Assembly: GCA_964036315.1 (NCBI GenBank)
Contig: OZ038488.1
Coordinates: forward strand, 59,338,134-59,402,133
DNA: 64,000 nucleotides
Reading direction: 5' to 3'
DNA from: Acanthosepion esculentum
Lineage: Eukaryota > Mollusca > Cephalopoda > Sepiida > Sepiidae
A program made the translations under genes and the position numbers. How positions within the stretch are numbered: position 1 is the stretch's first letter; each line of letters starts with the position of its first letter. This document shows positions 10,538 to 22,052 of this stretch, in pieces. Under the pieces are notes generated by a model that made no database searches, had not been told where the DNA came from, and saw nothing but the letters and a program-made list of their open reading frames with translations.

Positions 10538-10763
10538 GACTGACGAGGCCGATTATTTCCTGCAGTAGGTTGCCATTTCCTTCTGCGGTGGGACCAGATG
10601 CCATCCAACTATAGGCTATAGAGCCAGGTCTGTCCTGCTATTTACCCATAGCTGAGGGGAGAGGAGGATTCATGCCTTTCCCAAGGGTACTAGCACGTAA
10701 TACGTATTCGACTGGAATTAATAAATTTTTCTCAATCCGAACCGCTATCCATTACTCCACGGT
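10538..10763 (-). repeat. tRNA-derived SINE, family B (reverse)
   Basis: Contains CTGCTATTTACCCATAGCTG, TTTCCCAAGGGTACTAGCACG and, at the tRNA-like end, GCTATCCATTACTCCACGG (inverted box A). Confidence 0.7.
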
Positions 10764-10959
10764 ATACAACAACGTCATATACACTAGAGTAATACCCTAC
10801 TTTGAATGGCGATTGGGCCTTGTATCGGGTGAAAAATTAGTGAAAATATTCTGTTTTCTTATTATCTGTGAATTATATATAACTATCTATAGATGTATAT
10901 CATTACCTACTCCACGGTTTTGAATTCTATGTAATCAATCATTTAGACTGGCTACCACA

Positions 10960-11125
10960 CAGTTCTAGAGAGCTCTGTCTATGATGTTATTTAACCCATA
11001 GCTGGAGGAGAAAAAGAAAGATTCATGCTTTTCCCAAGGGCATGTGCAAAAGTAAAAGTAACAGACCGGGCTGAAATTGGAACCCGGATCAGCGATTCCC
11101 TTTCCGTGCCGACAACCGTTACGAG
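10960..11125 (-). repeat. tRNA-derived SINE, family B (reverse)
   Basis: On the minus strand box B reads CCGGGTTCCAATTTC and is followed by TTTACTTTTGCACATGCCC and the AGCTATGGGTTAAATA body. Its head abuts the oppositely oriented composite SINE at 11126. Confidence 0.7.
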
Positions 11126-11335
11126 GCTCACGGCTATATCACTTTGAAACACCAGTTCTCGTCCGATCACCAAAGTCAAGCTAAGTTTGGTGGTGTAGTG
11201 GATAACGTATCTGAATTGTAAGTCGGAAAACAAAATTCTAATTTCAGTCGGGTTTGTTACATTTACTTAGGCGCAAATACCCTTGGGAACTGTATGAATC
11301 CATCTCGTCTCTCCACGGTGGGGGTTAATTACGAC
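11126..11335 (+). repeat. Composite 5S rRNA-tRNA SINE (5S part truncated)
   Basis: The first 57 nt (CTCACGGCTATATCACTTTG ... CTCGTCCGATCACC) match the 5' half of 5S rRNA. They run directly into a tRNA-like head (TTTGGTGGTGTAGTGGATAAC, box A) and the family B body (TACTTAGGCGCAAATACCC). Same order as 6470-6692, but here the 3' half of 5S is missing. Confidence 0.6.
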
Positions 11336-11390
11336 GGTTTGTATCAGTAAATCATTATTATCTCCCTAAAATTCTTATATTTAAAAAATA

Positions 11391-11911
11391 TGTTGTAACC
11401 TAGGAAGGGTTACTGAATGGGAAATAACCAAAATGGAGATTGTAAATGAAATGATAATCTTTATAACATCAATAAAATACAATACTCGCCAGGGGCGTGA
11501 AGTAGGTAAACCACTGTTAGTGGTAGACTACTTAGATAGCATGTTACCCCCACTTACAATAGTGTCCAACGATTTATGAGGATTGGGACATACCCACTAG
11601 TGTTCATAGGTACGGTATATAACATCACCTTTTTAGATTTACTCTGCACAGAGTCAATATCTCATCCTCGTCGCCAAAATGTTGTAACCTAGAAAAGGTT
11701 ACTGAATGTAGAATAACCAAAACGGAGGTTGGAAATGAATTGGTAATTTTTATAACATCAACAAAACACAATACTCGCCAGCGGCGTGAAGTAGGTAAAC
11801 CACTGCTAGTGGTGGACTACTTAGATAGCATATTACCCCCACTTACAATAGTGTACACAATTTTTGTATGAGGATTGGGACATATCCATTATTGTTCATT
11901 GGTAACCGTAT
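11391..11911. repeat. 289-bp direct tandem repeat, LTR-like
   Basis: Two copies, 11391-11627 and 11680-11911, begin TGTTGTAACCTAG and end TATATAACA, with about 85-90 per cent identity by eye and a start-to-start distance of 289 bp. TG...CA boundaries, a length near 235 bp and a 52-bp spacer resemble two LTRs around a minute internal region (TRIM-like) or a tandem solo LTR. No primer-binding site or polypurine tract is evident and no clean target duplication was found, so the LTR reading is an inference. Confidence 0.5.
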
Positions 11912-12908
11912 ATAACAATATGTAACATATAAATTTTGGGTTTAAATAACTTGCAAGAGGTTGATAACTCGTAAATAAACCAATCGATCAAACAACTGTG
12001 ACGTTACTTGCACATCCTATTAAGACTTACAACACTTGACATGGTGCAAAACAACGAGAGGCGATTGCATTGAATACAGGAGTAATGTTCCGCTAGTCTT
12101 AATTTTCAGTGTTCTAAATCTAAACGTTATTTTAAAACTTTTTTTTATTCAGGTTAAAGTTAGAAGAAAAATAACTGGAATTTCTTTTAAAAATCTATTG
12201 ATACAAAATGCGACACAAAGTCTGTGTGTAATTGCCAAAATAAGTTTTCTGTTTCAGTGTAGTTCTGCCCTGGGGACGAATCCCCGGTCTCCTGGTGAAC
12301 ATTCATTTTGGAATTACTCAACGCTCGAGAGCGATGGAAAGCTTCGATGTTAGCGACATTTATTAATAACAAATTTTGCAAACAGTTCTATGCAAAGCAG
12401 ATGAAGATATTTGACAGCGATAAACTGGGTGAATATTTAAAATTGAAGAGACCAAAAAAATCCAGTGCTCACCTGGAATGTGGGCGTGACATCTTAAGAG
12501 AATAGACAGCGAAGCGCTGAATACTGAAAATAACAAGTTACATTTGTTTCTAGTTTTAAATTATGCTGAAAGAATATAATTTTAAACCATGCAGAAGTTA
12601 ATTAAGCCTCCTCGTGAATGAAACGATATTCAATTAAGTCGCAGTATTGTTCCATCTGTTAATTTTTCATCAATCGAATGATTTTTAATTAAAGGCGGGA
12701 ATAATCTTCACCTGAAATTGAATGTTACACTAGTTCTTGTTTTGTTTTTAAATGACCGGATTTATTCAATTCTCTGTTGTACAAAATTTGCTACTTGCCG
12801 TTCAGAAATCCCAGACCAAAAACATTTACAACCAGGAAACGCATTATAAAAGAATAATACTATCGAAATTATGGTGTTTTTGTTTTAATATCTGCTATGT
12901 GAATACGA
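11912..12908. other. AT-rich sequence with unrecognised open frames
   Basis: Frames of 105 codons (12036-12353, plus) and 65 codons (12308-12505, plus) are open. Their products, the second rich in lysine, match nothing I know. Confidence 0.3.
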
Positions 12909-13016
12909 ACTTACGGCCATATCAAATTGCAACACCGGTTCTCGTCCGATCACCGAAATTACGCAAAGTTAAATACCTAAAAGTATGGCCGCTTGGGTAT
13001 ACCAAGTGCTGTAATC
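12909..13016 (+). pseudogene. 5S rRNA pseudogene
   Basis: TACGGCCATATCAAATTGC, GGTTCTCGTCCGATCACCG and GCTTGGGTATACCAAGTGCT match 5S rRNA in order. The internal promoter region is rearranged and about 10-12 nt are missing (108 instead of about 120). No tRNA-like head follows, unlike the composite SINEs. Confidence 0.8.
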
Positions 13017-13278
13017 CCCCTACTAACGTAGGGCTAGCGTATTAAGGCAATGGCCCATTCCGCTTCATGAACGGCAAAGGGAAAAATTTGCGGAAAAGAA
13101 GCAATAGTTTCGGAAGCTATATTTCAAGTCTTTCTAATCGAAAAATTGATGCAGTCTTGTCTTCCTACACATAACCTTTGCATCTTGTCTTATGCGATAA
13201 TCATTTAAACACTATCAACAACATTAATATACAACTAAGCAGTAGAACAATTATAATTTATAATACGTAAAAATACTA

Positions 13279-14560
13279 CAAGGTAACCAAAAAAGTTCTG
13301 TCCGTATTTAAAGGAAAAAAAGAAAACGCTTCACAGTATGTGTAACTTATATTTAGTCTTCGAAGTAATCGCCATCGGCATCCAGCCCCTTCTGCCAACG
13401 TGTCTCCAGCTGTTCAATGCCCTTGCGGTATAACTCGGGGGGGGGGGTTGACGCAAAGATGTCCGTGAGGGCTTTGCGCAAGTCTGCTTCATTGGTGAAG
13501 GATTTCCCACGAAAATGATTTTCCAGGGAGTGGAAGAGGTGGTAATCGGATGGCGCAAGGTCAGGTGAATAAGGTGGATGGCACAAAGTCTCCCACCTAA
13601 GTTGCTGTATGGTATCCCTAACCACTCGCGCGTCATGCGGCCTGGCGTTGTCATGGAGAAAAAGCACACCTTTGCGATTCACCAGTGCTGGCTCCTTCTG
13701 GCGCAATGCCTGTTACACATGTTTCAATTGCTGTGAGTATAGGTCTCCAGTGACCGTTTGGCTCGTTGGTAGCAGTTCATAATGAACCACTTGACGACCT
13801 GTCCACCAGACTCAAAGCATAATCTTGCATGGGTGCATAGGCAGTCTTGCGGTGTGAGGGACAGCATCCTGAGGAGACAACCAATGTCTGGAACGCTTGG
13901 GAGTTTCGTACAGAACCCACTTTTCATCACTGGTAAGCACTCGATTGAGTGAGGATGCGGTACGGTGGCGAGAAAGCAGCGATATGCAGGCTGCCACTCG
14001 TTATTCCTTGTGGACCTCCAACAGCGTTTGCGGAACCCACTTGCTCAGTTTGTACGTCTTACCTAGGCGGTGCAGTTGAAGTCTAACTGCATCGGAAACG
14101 TTGAACTGTCTTAGAAGTTCACCACACGTTAGACTACTGTCCTCTTCAAAGGCCGCCTTCAGGACTCCGTCATTCAAAACCTGTGGTCATCCACTGCGAG
14201 GCTCATAAATGGAGAGACAAATCTCCCGACTTGAATTTTCGAAACCAACGCCTTGCAGTACGTTCATCCACAGCACTATCCCCAAACGCTTGACATATGC
14301 GGCGACTTTGATGCAGCTGCTGATAAGCCCACTTTGAAGTCGTAAAGCCACGAACGAGTTCTCTAGACACTTCCATCCTTCTCACAGCTGTCCGGCTTAT
14401 GACTGATGGCCAGGCACGGTGCGCGTATTTTTTTATAACGTCTGATGTTCCTACTTCCGACCGGCCGAATTTGAAAACAATTGCTACACGCATTTCGTAT
14501 ATATTTCAACTTCATTCAATGACTAATCAAAAAACGGACAGAACTTTTTTGGTTACCTTG
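13279..14560. mobile_element. mariner transposon, 1282 bp, complete ends
   Basis: The outer 27 bp of each end (13279-13305 and 14534-14560), starting CAAGGTAACCAAAAAAGTTC, are perfect inverted repeats, and TA flanks both sides (13277-13278, 14561-14562). Length and structure are those of a full-length mariner. The transposase inside is broken, so the copy can move only if a relative supplies the enzyme. Perfect ends with a damaged gene suggest a fairly recent insertion or end conservation by trans-mobilisation. A run of ten or more G at about 13438-13447 lies inside. Confidence 0.93.
13353..14493 (-). pseudogene. mariner transposase, D,D34D, frameshifted with stops
   Basis: The N-terminal third (14493-14203) carries the helix-turn-helix ending ERTARRWFRKFKSGDLSL. 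A one-base frameshift at about 14205 follows, after which one frame continues to 13353. That frame holds the catalytic triad: D in TSDEKWV (codon 13926-13928), D in LHDNARPH (13650-13652) and D in YSPDLAPSDYHLF (13545-13547). The last two are separated by 34 residues, the mariner D,D34D spacing. In-frame stops sit at 14187-14189, 14001-14003, 13812-13814 and 13713-13715. The enzyme would cut and paste the element at TA; this copy is inactive. Confidence 0.93.
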
Positions 14561-14629
14561 TATTTAAAATAGGCTGACTTTTTGGGGTAAGAAGGATTAA
14601 TATCAGACATAGGCAGTTTGTAAACATAG

Positions 14630-14631
<2 letters not shown>

Positions 14632-14665
<34 letters not shown>

Positions 14666-14690
14666 TTTGAAGATCGGTTGAAGCGTGAAA

Positions 14691-14777
<87 letters not shown>

Positions 14778-14893
14778 GTATATATAAATAAAAAGAAAGA
14801 ACAGTAAGATATAAAATCCGGTGTTCTTATAGATATTTTTATTTTTACACAATAGTGCTCAATGTAAAAAAAACATATTTTAAATCAATTAAT

Positions 14894-14952
<59 letters not shown>

Positions 14953-14958
14953 TCAGGC

Positions 14959-15016
<58 letters not shown>

Positions 15017-15024
15017 GCCTGACG
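14632..15024. repeat. Cluster of four (TA)n arrays with an inverted repeat
   Basis: Pure TA runs at about 14632-14660, 14693-14778, 14899-14950 and 14965-15010. The last is bracketed by CGTCAGGCATATAAA (14951-14965) and its exact inverse (15010-15024), so the array is the loop of a foldback whose right arm continues into repeat family D. Confidence 0.9.
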
Positions 15025-15180
15025 ATTGCATCTAGCATGAAACAGACTGTCGCTTCTAAGTGTTGACTTCTATGTTCACTTTTACATTTACACACGCGCT
15101 ATCTCTGATATTGAGCACTTTACCCCATAAATATAGCACACTTTAAGACTATATTTCTTCATATATATATATACATATAT
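15013..15180 (+). repeat. Dispersed repeat family D
   Basis: GATTGCATCTAGCATGAAAC, GACTGTCGCTTCTAAGTG and TGATATTGAGCACTTTACCC are shared, almost base for base, with 46522-46660 and in diverged form with several other loci. Like most copies it ends in TA-rich sequence. Class unknown. About 280 bp of unassigned A-rich sequence follow before the PLE frame. Confidence 0.7.
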
Positions 15181-15463
15181 ATTTTTTACTCGGTTGGTAA
15201 AAAACCTCCGATAGCACAACTTGCAACTATATCAAAACGAACTGGTACCCGAGGAAAAAAGAAAGAAAGAACTAGCAACATTCGAAAAGTGCGAAACAAA
15301 TTGTTCAGTGCTTTAAGTTTTTAGTCCAAAGAAAAAAACAAGCGAGTAATAAAATTAAAATGTAGAGTGCTCAATACACTAAGTAGAGCTGGGATAAATA
15401 AAATAAATTCTAAAGAACCAAGAACAATCAGGCTGTTCCTGGCTCATTAGGATATATATATAA

Positions 15464-16132
15464 TTGTTGGATTTCCACATTAGGCGTTTCTTGTCCAAAG
15501 TAACTAATAGCAACGGCGAGAATCGAAACATAAACAATAATATTAATATTTTTTATAAAAATCTGATGAACGATAACTACAAACAGGATGAATGCCGAAT
15601 GAATAACATTATAAAAAAATACATAGCACCAGTTGATAATAGCAAAAAAATTAGATTAATTATTTATTATAAAAAAATTAAAACTTGTAACCTTATAGTT
15701 AAAAATAATAATTCACCTCCTAAAACAAAATTAAATAGAGCAAATATTATTTACGAATTCAAATGTCCATTAAGGAATTGTATTCCTCAAGAATCAACTT
15801 TCGTAAATAATTATATAGGCCACACTACAAATCGTTTAACACGCACATTAACCCTACACCTTTCTGACAATAGCTCAATTAGATCTCATTTAAATATTCA
15901 TGGAGACCTACCGGACACTATACTTGTCGACAACACTAATATAATAGCATCATCCACTTGCAAGCCGAAAGCGCTCGGAAAAGAACATTCGGACAATTTT
16001 TATATAATTTATCCTCTGAAAAGAAAAACTTTATTAGATCGCACGAGAAATTATATAAAAAAACTAAATAAAAGCACCTTGTCAGTCGTTTTTAATGAAA
16101 TGTGCTTGAAAGAAGGATTGCTGCCTAAATAC

Positions 16133-16193
<61 letters not shown>

Positions 16194-16240
16194 GTAAATC
16201 TAGTATTGGGACGAAAAATTACATCATATTGTCATATTGA
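15464..16240 (+). CDS. Penelope-like element: GIY-YIG endonuclease part
   Basis: A 258-codon open frame. Residues about 90-135 carry ANIIYEFKCPLRNC, then NYIGHTTNRLTRTLTLHL. These are the cysteine pair, the GIY (here IIY) and YIG motifs and the following arginine of the GIY-YIG endonuclease fused to PLE reverse transcriptases, which nicks target DNA. Upstream residues (FYKNLMNDNY, RLIIYYKK) fit the linker region. Residues about 185-225 (RNYIKKLNKSTL, VFNEMCLKEGLLPKYTN) instead resemble the amino-terminal segment of a PLE protein, as at 34005-34165; that suggests a tandem or pLTR junction as PLEs often have. The last 30 codons are the (TA)n array plus chance sequence. The reverse transcriptase is absent, so this is a partial element. 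Confidence 0.75.
16138..16188. repeat. (TA)n microsatellite at the end of the PLE frame
   Basis: Pure TA, directly after the codons for LPKYTN; translated as alternating Ile-Tyr. The 290 bp after it hold nothing recognised. Confidence 0.95.
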
Positions 16241-16477
16241 TGAAAATAGAAAGATAGAAATGAATATACAAACTTTTAACAACGCGGCGTTGCGGTTGAT
16301 GAACTATTTGCTATTACTAGTAATAACCTGGTATTCCTAATATCAACCTCGACAAAAGTAATCAATTTTTGGCAGTTAATAAAAAAAAACATTTAAAATT
16401 TGCTATTGTGTGAACGTTTAAATCAGGTTATATTTGTTAAGTGTCATATGTGTTACACGCTTGGGAGATCATGTCTC

Positions 16478-16738
16478 ATTCAAGTCATGTCTGACGAGGT
16501 AGAATATTTTCCGCAGTAGTTTGCCATTTTCTGCGGTATAATCGTTGCTACCCAAGGCTAAAGGACCCAGTCAGTCCTGCTATTCAATCCATAGCTGATG
16601 GGGGGGGGGGGAGAATGATCCATACCTTTCCCAAGAATATTTGCACATAAATGAATGTAACGAATCCAACTGAAATTCGAACTCGGCTCTCGTATTTCTC
16701 ATCTTACTGAGACGATATCCATTACACAACGCACACCC
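16478..16738 (-). repeat. tRNA-derived SINE, family B (reverse, near full length)
   Basis: Contains GTCTGACGAGGTAGAATATT, ATTCAATCCATAGCTGATGG, a 12-G run, CCTTTCCCAAGAATATTTGC, the inverted box B GAAATTCGAACTCGG and the inverted box A GATATCCATTACACAACGC. Confidence 0.75.
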
Positions 16739-16739
16739 G

Positions 16740-18655
16740 TAACGTTATATACGATTAACTTTGTCTGCCACAAGACCAATAATGAAAGAGCAATGAATAT
16801 CGAACTCATTACAGTAGTAATTGTTTACTAGAATCTCTTGAAAAGCACTATAGTAACACAAGCCCAATTGTTGCAGGGATGGACACAACGATCGAAGCGT
16901 TTGTTTCTCTGTATTCTTGGTGGATAAGAATAACAACCTTTGTCGAACTACAAAGATCATAAATCAAAAATCAGTAGAACAAAGTTCATCCTTTGTTAAA
17001 TTCGTTAAGGACTTTCTCTGAGTTCTATTTGTTACCAAAACTTCTGATGGGAAATGTGATTTATACAAACGATAATGAGTTTTATACATTACTGCGCCTG
17101 ATTCACATGGAGGAAGGGGGACAGGTTGGCATCTGAGAAGTCCAAAGCGTTCTTACAGCTAATTGTGATCTGTAGGTCTAGGATAGGGGCATATCATGGG
17201 AAAGTAGAACTAGATACTCAAGAGTGGGAAGAAGAAGAAATAAAACAGAAAGGAGGGGAATAGAGACTGAGAACGAAAGAGAAATGTGTGCAGAGAATTA
17301 CGAAGGAAAACATGGCGGGTCGTTAAGAAAATGAAACGGAAATAGAATAAACTGAAACGGAAGTACGGTCGTATTGGGTGGGATACTGTACTCAGAGGTA
17401 AGTAAAGGGGGTCAGTGTACGAATAAAAAAATAATGTCCGAGGGAGAAGGATTTGGAGAAAGAAGAGGATGCTCAGAGCTGGATAGTCATAGATAACGAA
17501 TAGAGAAAACCGGAGAAAGCGGTAAAAAAAATCAGTTGTGGATTAAGTGCCTGTTAAAAATAAACAACCGAATAAAGAGATAACACTAGAAAGGATAAAG
17601 AAAATGAAATAAAAAAAATACTGACCAAATGTTTTGAAATACACAGACGAAATATCAAATTGTTGTTTAAATGTCCAGTGTTACGAAGTCTGATTTCCTA
17701 TTTTATTTTATTAGTCATATTTACTATTTTATCAGTCCAAATGTAGTTGTTTCTCACGGATACAAAGGGCTTGATCTTTTAGTGCGCGAACGTCTCCACC
17801 AAATATGACACGAAGTAGGTTTAAAGTAGATTTAACAGCAAAAAAAAAAAAACATCTCAACACTCCCACGTCACTTCTCCATTTTCGGGACGTCCCAGAC
17901 AAATAAGCCAGTCCTCTCCTGAAGAGGGGTACTGCCTGGAGCTCCCCCCTCTCTCTCTACCAGTCAGCACGCGATACTCACATATCGTAATTTGATGAAC
18001 TCTTACTGCTTGGGCATTTATAAAATCTATACTTTGGCTTTGTTAATTAGACAGTCATTTACATATCACTACATCCCGGTAACATAGTTGAATGCTCATA
18101 TATACAAAGCAATAGATGCACAAGTTTAAAAATAAGGTCCCTATTGACAGTAGCCTCGCCCGTATTAATCTACAAGATATCCTTCTTAGGTATTAACACA
18201 GGCGTATACACAAGCACGCATAATATTATACAGGTAACGAATACAATCCTGTTACACATTGTTCCACGCTTCTTGCACCGTTTTAGACGATGCAATATGC
18301 ATTTTAGGCAGACTAATTGATCCAGTCAGGCGTCATTCCATCATATATGTATTTAATGTGGAACATCGTACCAGCCAGGGAACTATTCGAAAATCTTGCA
18401 GAATATGTTAAATAGTACGGATATTATGTGAGTAGGCGACTTGTGGGTGATGAAATGATGCTACCTTCGTGTTTATCACCGTTTTCATGGCAGATGTTCG
18501 GTTGAACAACAAATCCTGGTTCCACCAATCCAAAATTTCCCAGTTAGGAGCCGTCAGGCCCCGATTATTATTTATATAGTCGTCTAAATTCTTTTCCCAT
18601 CCCACTGGCGAGGAAGAGGTTCCAGATAGATTTTACACTAAAACTGTTTCCCGAG
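16740..18655. other. Unassigned; purine-rich middle; one unrecognised frame
   Basis: About 17210-17600 is strongly purine-biased on the plus strand (GAAGAAGAAAT, GGAGAAAGAAGAGG) with no long frame. A 65-codon minus-strand frame at 18408-18605, beginning MGWEKNLDDYINNN, has a protein-like composition; I do not recognise it. Just below it (about 18220-18290, minus) KTVQEAWNNV could be another Tc1-type transposase scrap. Confidence 0.35.
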
Positions 18656-18659
18656 AAGA

Positions 18660-18735
18660 TGCTTCCAACATCACTAGAATCTTAACCCCTTCGAGGGTCA
18701 ACCGTTATCTATCCTTCATATCCTCATAATGTGCA
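18660..18735 (+). pseudogene. LINE (jockey/CR1-like) extreme C-terminus
   Basis: Encodes RILTPSRVNRYLSFISS and a stop, the diverged counterpart of LNLFKSRVKRYLLHIPIN at 10165-10460. Only the final 20 or so codons remain. Confidence 0.5.
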
Positions 18736-18844
18736 CCTCTTCTCCATCCATGTATGCTCTTAAAAGAAACTTATTTGATAACACTCAACCTTGAGTGGCT
18801 CTTGGGCTTTGTATTGTGTAAAAGTAGTAAAATAAAGATATTGC

Positions 18845-19030
18845 CCTGCTGGAATAGCACATCATCTTCTTGGTCAACAAGATGTGTTTAACAATTTTCT
18901 GAAAGTACATAGCGGTGTTTAAATTTCTCTCGGTAAACACCATATTCGACTAAGAGTGTAGTTTATCATTCCACCCTATTACGCCAGAGATTGGGTCTGC
19001 GTGTTGCGAACCAACAGACTTTGAAAGATG
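18845..19030 (-). pseudogene. Tc1-like transposase fragment
   Basis: Across frameshifts the minus strand encodes SNMVFTERNLNTAMYFQKI and LVDQEDDVLFQQGN. The second block matches the Tc1 motif around the second catalytic aspartate (QQDNARPH); here that aspartate is glycine. The flanking DNA to about 19480 may belong to the same element but is too diverged to call. Confidence 0.55.
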
Positions 19031-19494
19031 ACACACCTCAGATTCGTACACACAACCGTCATTGAAAACTATATAACACCATTAATTCTTCTTGGTGACC
19101 CTCATGCGACACCATTGAAAACGTGTATGACGGTGCTCTTAGGGTCCAGCCAACATTGAAGAACCAATGAACCGAAAAGCCCACATCTCAACTCCGTTCA
19201 ACGGCTCTAATTGAACAAAATAAACACTTGTACACTTTTGTAGCATGCTGTCTCTGAAATCTTTCCCAACACTGAAACCTGTCGCTGCGTACGTGAATGG
19301 TACATTTGAATGTTACTATGTCAGGCTGGCTTAACATTATATATAATCTCTTATATGCGCATTCTGTATTAAGGTCAAAATCATCATTGTCCTTCAGGGT
19401 GTTGCAATATCGTTAGTGTAGTTACGCAATATATATCGGTCGGTGAACGAGCCTTCATAAAATCAATGGCATTTGTGGTTTTTACATTTATCTC

Positions 19495-19935
19495 TCCCCA
19501 TTTGGGGTGAGTAGATGAGTATATCTGTTAAGCTGCATATCAACTCTTTATGGGTTATTTAATGCCGAAATTTAATTTTCTTGGAAAATTTTCTTGAGTA
19601 TTAATTTTTATACAGAAATGTATTGCTGGTAATATTTTTATTTATTTGTTTTTATTTATTTTTACAAATGTATTTTTTTTTACTATGAAAATGTATTGCT
19701 GGTATTTTTACTATAAAATATTTATACTTTCATAGTGTTTTGATCCCAGCTTGCGATTTTAACTATTTGTGCATAGCTGAGGCCCTAACAGGTGCTACCA
19801 CCCCGGATCAGGGTGGATCTGGGAACAACAGCAATTCAAAGGTGGTTCCACGCTCCCCAACACCTCCCGATCAGAGACCTTGCTGCCGGATGTAATTTAT
19901 CGTCATACCGAGGACAGTCCACTTTTGGTCTTAAA
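19495..19935 (-). repeat. Retroposon family C (reverse)
   Basis: Shares GCATATCAACTC..TATGGGT, the internal ATTGCTGGTAATATTTTTAT repeats and GTGCTACCACCCCGG..CAGGGTGGA with 26640, 30003 and 56545. The 5' end by orientation is at 19935 (GTATGACGATAAATTACATC, inverted). Confidence 0.75.
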
Positions 19936-21822
19936 CCTTAGTAAATCAAGCTTACTAAATATGGATATGCGTTCCATTAAGAAAAGTATTTTTTTCTACT
20001 TAAATTCTATTTTTCCAAAGTAACCATTATTTTTATTTGCTTAATAAAGATGTTAAAATGAAAATAACGTCTGAATTTGGTCTTTCCGCCGTCTGAAATC
20101 GTGATTTTTTTTTCTTTCAGTAAAAGAGGACAGGATTATGCATGCTGTATTCTAGTTAGACAAATTTGACAGGCTCCCCCGAATAGGAAGATTAGCATCG
20201 TACAATAATCAACGTCTTTCGTATCAAATTTAACCCCCCACCAAAAAAAAACAAAAACAAAGTAAATATCTACCTTTGCTTACCAAATTAATTTGTTAAA
20301 AGCGGGCATTTCTCTGCTTAGAATATTTGTCTGAGATTGTCATTGTTCTTTTCTCTAACAGTGGTGATGATTTGTGGATAATTTCTGGATAATATCTGCT
20401 TCTTGGTTAAAACAGTTACCTTATTCCTACCGATCCTTTAGGCCGGTGTTCCAGCCCACGCTGAAACAGGTATTTCGAATACCGATTTTCATGTGCCGCA
20501 GACCCTTCTCATTTCTCAGACTGGCGGTACATAGTCTTTCTTTTGCTGGATTTGTTTAAATGGCCTCATATCATACAATACTTAATATACAACAACGATA
20601 CAGTAGAAAGAGAGCGAGAAACTGTGAACTATCTACGCATGTCTAAAACTGTTTGAGTATTCCCACTTGAAAGATGGACGGAAAATTAAACTTTCCCGCC
20701 ATTTGGACTTGTTACGTATTAAGCCTAATAAATATCAAGAGCAATTGATAAATGACTGATAGAGTTCCGCCTCATCGCTGAGATACATATCATATATACT
20801 CACGTATCATGCGACATTTGAAGGCTTAATTTTGAAGCTAATTTTAAGAGGGTCGCATCATACATCATACAAATTAGCTTACGTACTGCTGGCCCTGGCT
20901 ATGCCGTTGACAAAACTATATATCCATTTACTGTAGTCAAATTTGATCTCATAAAGAGAAAAAAGAAGAACTAAATTAGGGAAAGCACTAGCATGTAATT
21001 TTAGTTCGATGTTAGAACAGCTATAGAGTGAGTAAGAGACCTGTGATTATCTCAATATGCTTGAGTTTTATTCGGTTGAGAATGACGATTATTTGCGATA
21101 AATATAACATTTTTCTCTTTGTAAAATATGAAGAAGTTTACGAAGTCTAAAAGAAGAGGATCAAGTATTTTGTCTGCTTTGCTGTTAGCAAAATACCAGA
21201 TTATAAACAAAGAGAAATTATGTTGAGAACGACCCCTTTGTTTCGGCCTACACGCAGATCTATCAGTGTTAAATAAGAAAACAACCCTAGAGATTGCATT
21301 TCGATAAAAAATATAGTCGATTAGAAATCTGCATAGAAATAAACTAAATCGGCAAAAATGATGAATTGGTAGTTTGCTGTCTTTCTGTTTATTTGATCTA
21401 AGAACTATTTGCGGAAGGAATTGGTAAAATAATGAAATAACGGGGGCGGAGGGCAAGGTCGAGTATAGGTTGACTGCATAAACGAAGATCGAGATATTAT
21501 GGATTGAAGGTCTTTTTGATCTACGCTCAAGGCTTCCGACCTGGCCGGATCCTTTCAAGCAAATCTCAGCACAAAAGTAAAGATCGATCCATGGATTTAG
21601 AAATCTAGCGGAATATCGAACATTGAAAGTTAAATGGGATTCTATCGATTAATCCATTCCGACAAGTGTAAACGTTTGAGCTTTCTAGAAAAGTACCGTA
21701 CAAAAATATACAGAAATATATAGATATGCACTAAGCGAGGCTGAACAGTCCATAGCCTGATACACTTCACAAAAATCTGAGCAAATGACTAAGAATCAGA
21801 GTTATTTGTAGAATGGTTTCTT

Positions 21823-21825
<3 letters not shown>
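19936..21825. other. AT-rich sequence with one unrecognised 168-codon frame
   Basis: The minus-strand frame 21052-21558 is the longest here (starts MKGSGQVGSLERRS). I see no domain, and low-complexity Phe/Ile stretches late in it favour chance. Confidence 0.3.
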
Positions 21826-21869
<44 letters not shown>

Positions 21870-21876
21870 GTATGTA

Positions 21877-21913
<37 letters not shown>

Positions 21914-21936
21914 GTATGTATGCATATATATATATT

Positions 21937-22016
<80 letters not shown>
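21826..22016. repeat. (TA)n array with interspersed TATG/CATA
   Basis: About 190 bp of alternating purine-pyrimidine sequence with a few G and C. Confidence 0.95.
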
Positions 22017-22018
<2 letters not shown>

Positions 22019-22052
22019 AGTATGTGTGAATAAAGACAAAAAGAAAACTTAT

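Noticed and set aside
12909..13016. Functional 5S rRNA gene
   Set aside because: The internal control region is rearranged and nucleotides are missing, so it is called a pseudogene.
20760..20880. Possible short inverted-repeat element (GTATCATGCGACATTTG / GGGTCGCATCATACATC)
   Set aside because: The similarity is direct-like and weak, no target duplication was found, and no second copy was noticed.
21052..21558. Possible host gene of 168 codons
   Set aside because: No domain or repeat match and low-complexity composition; could not be supported.
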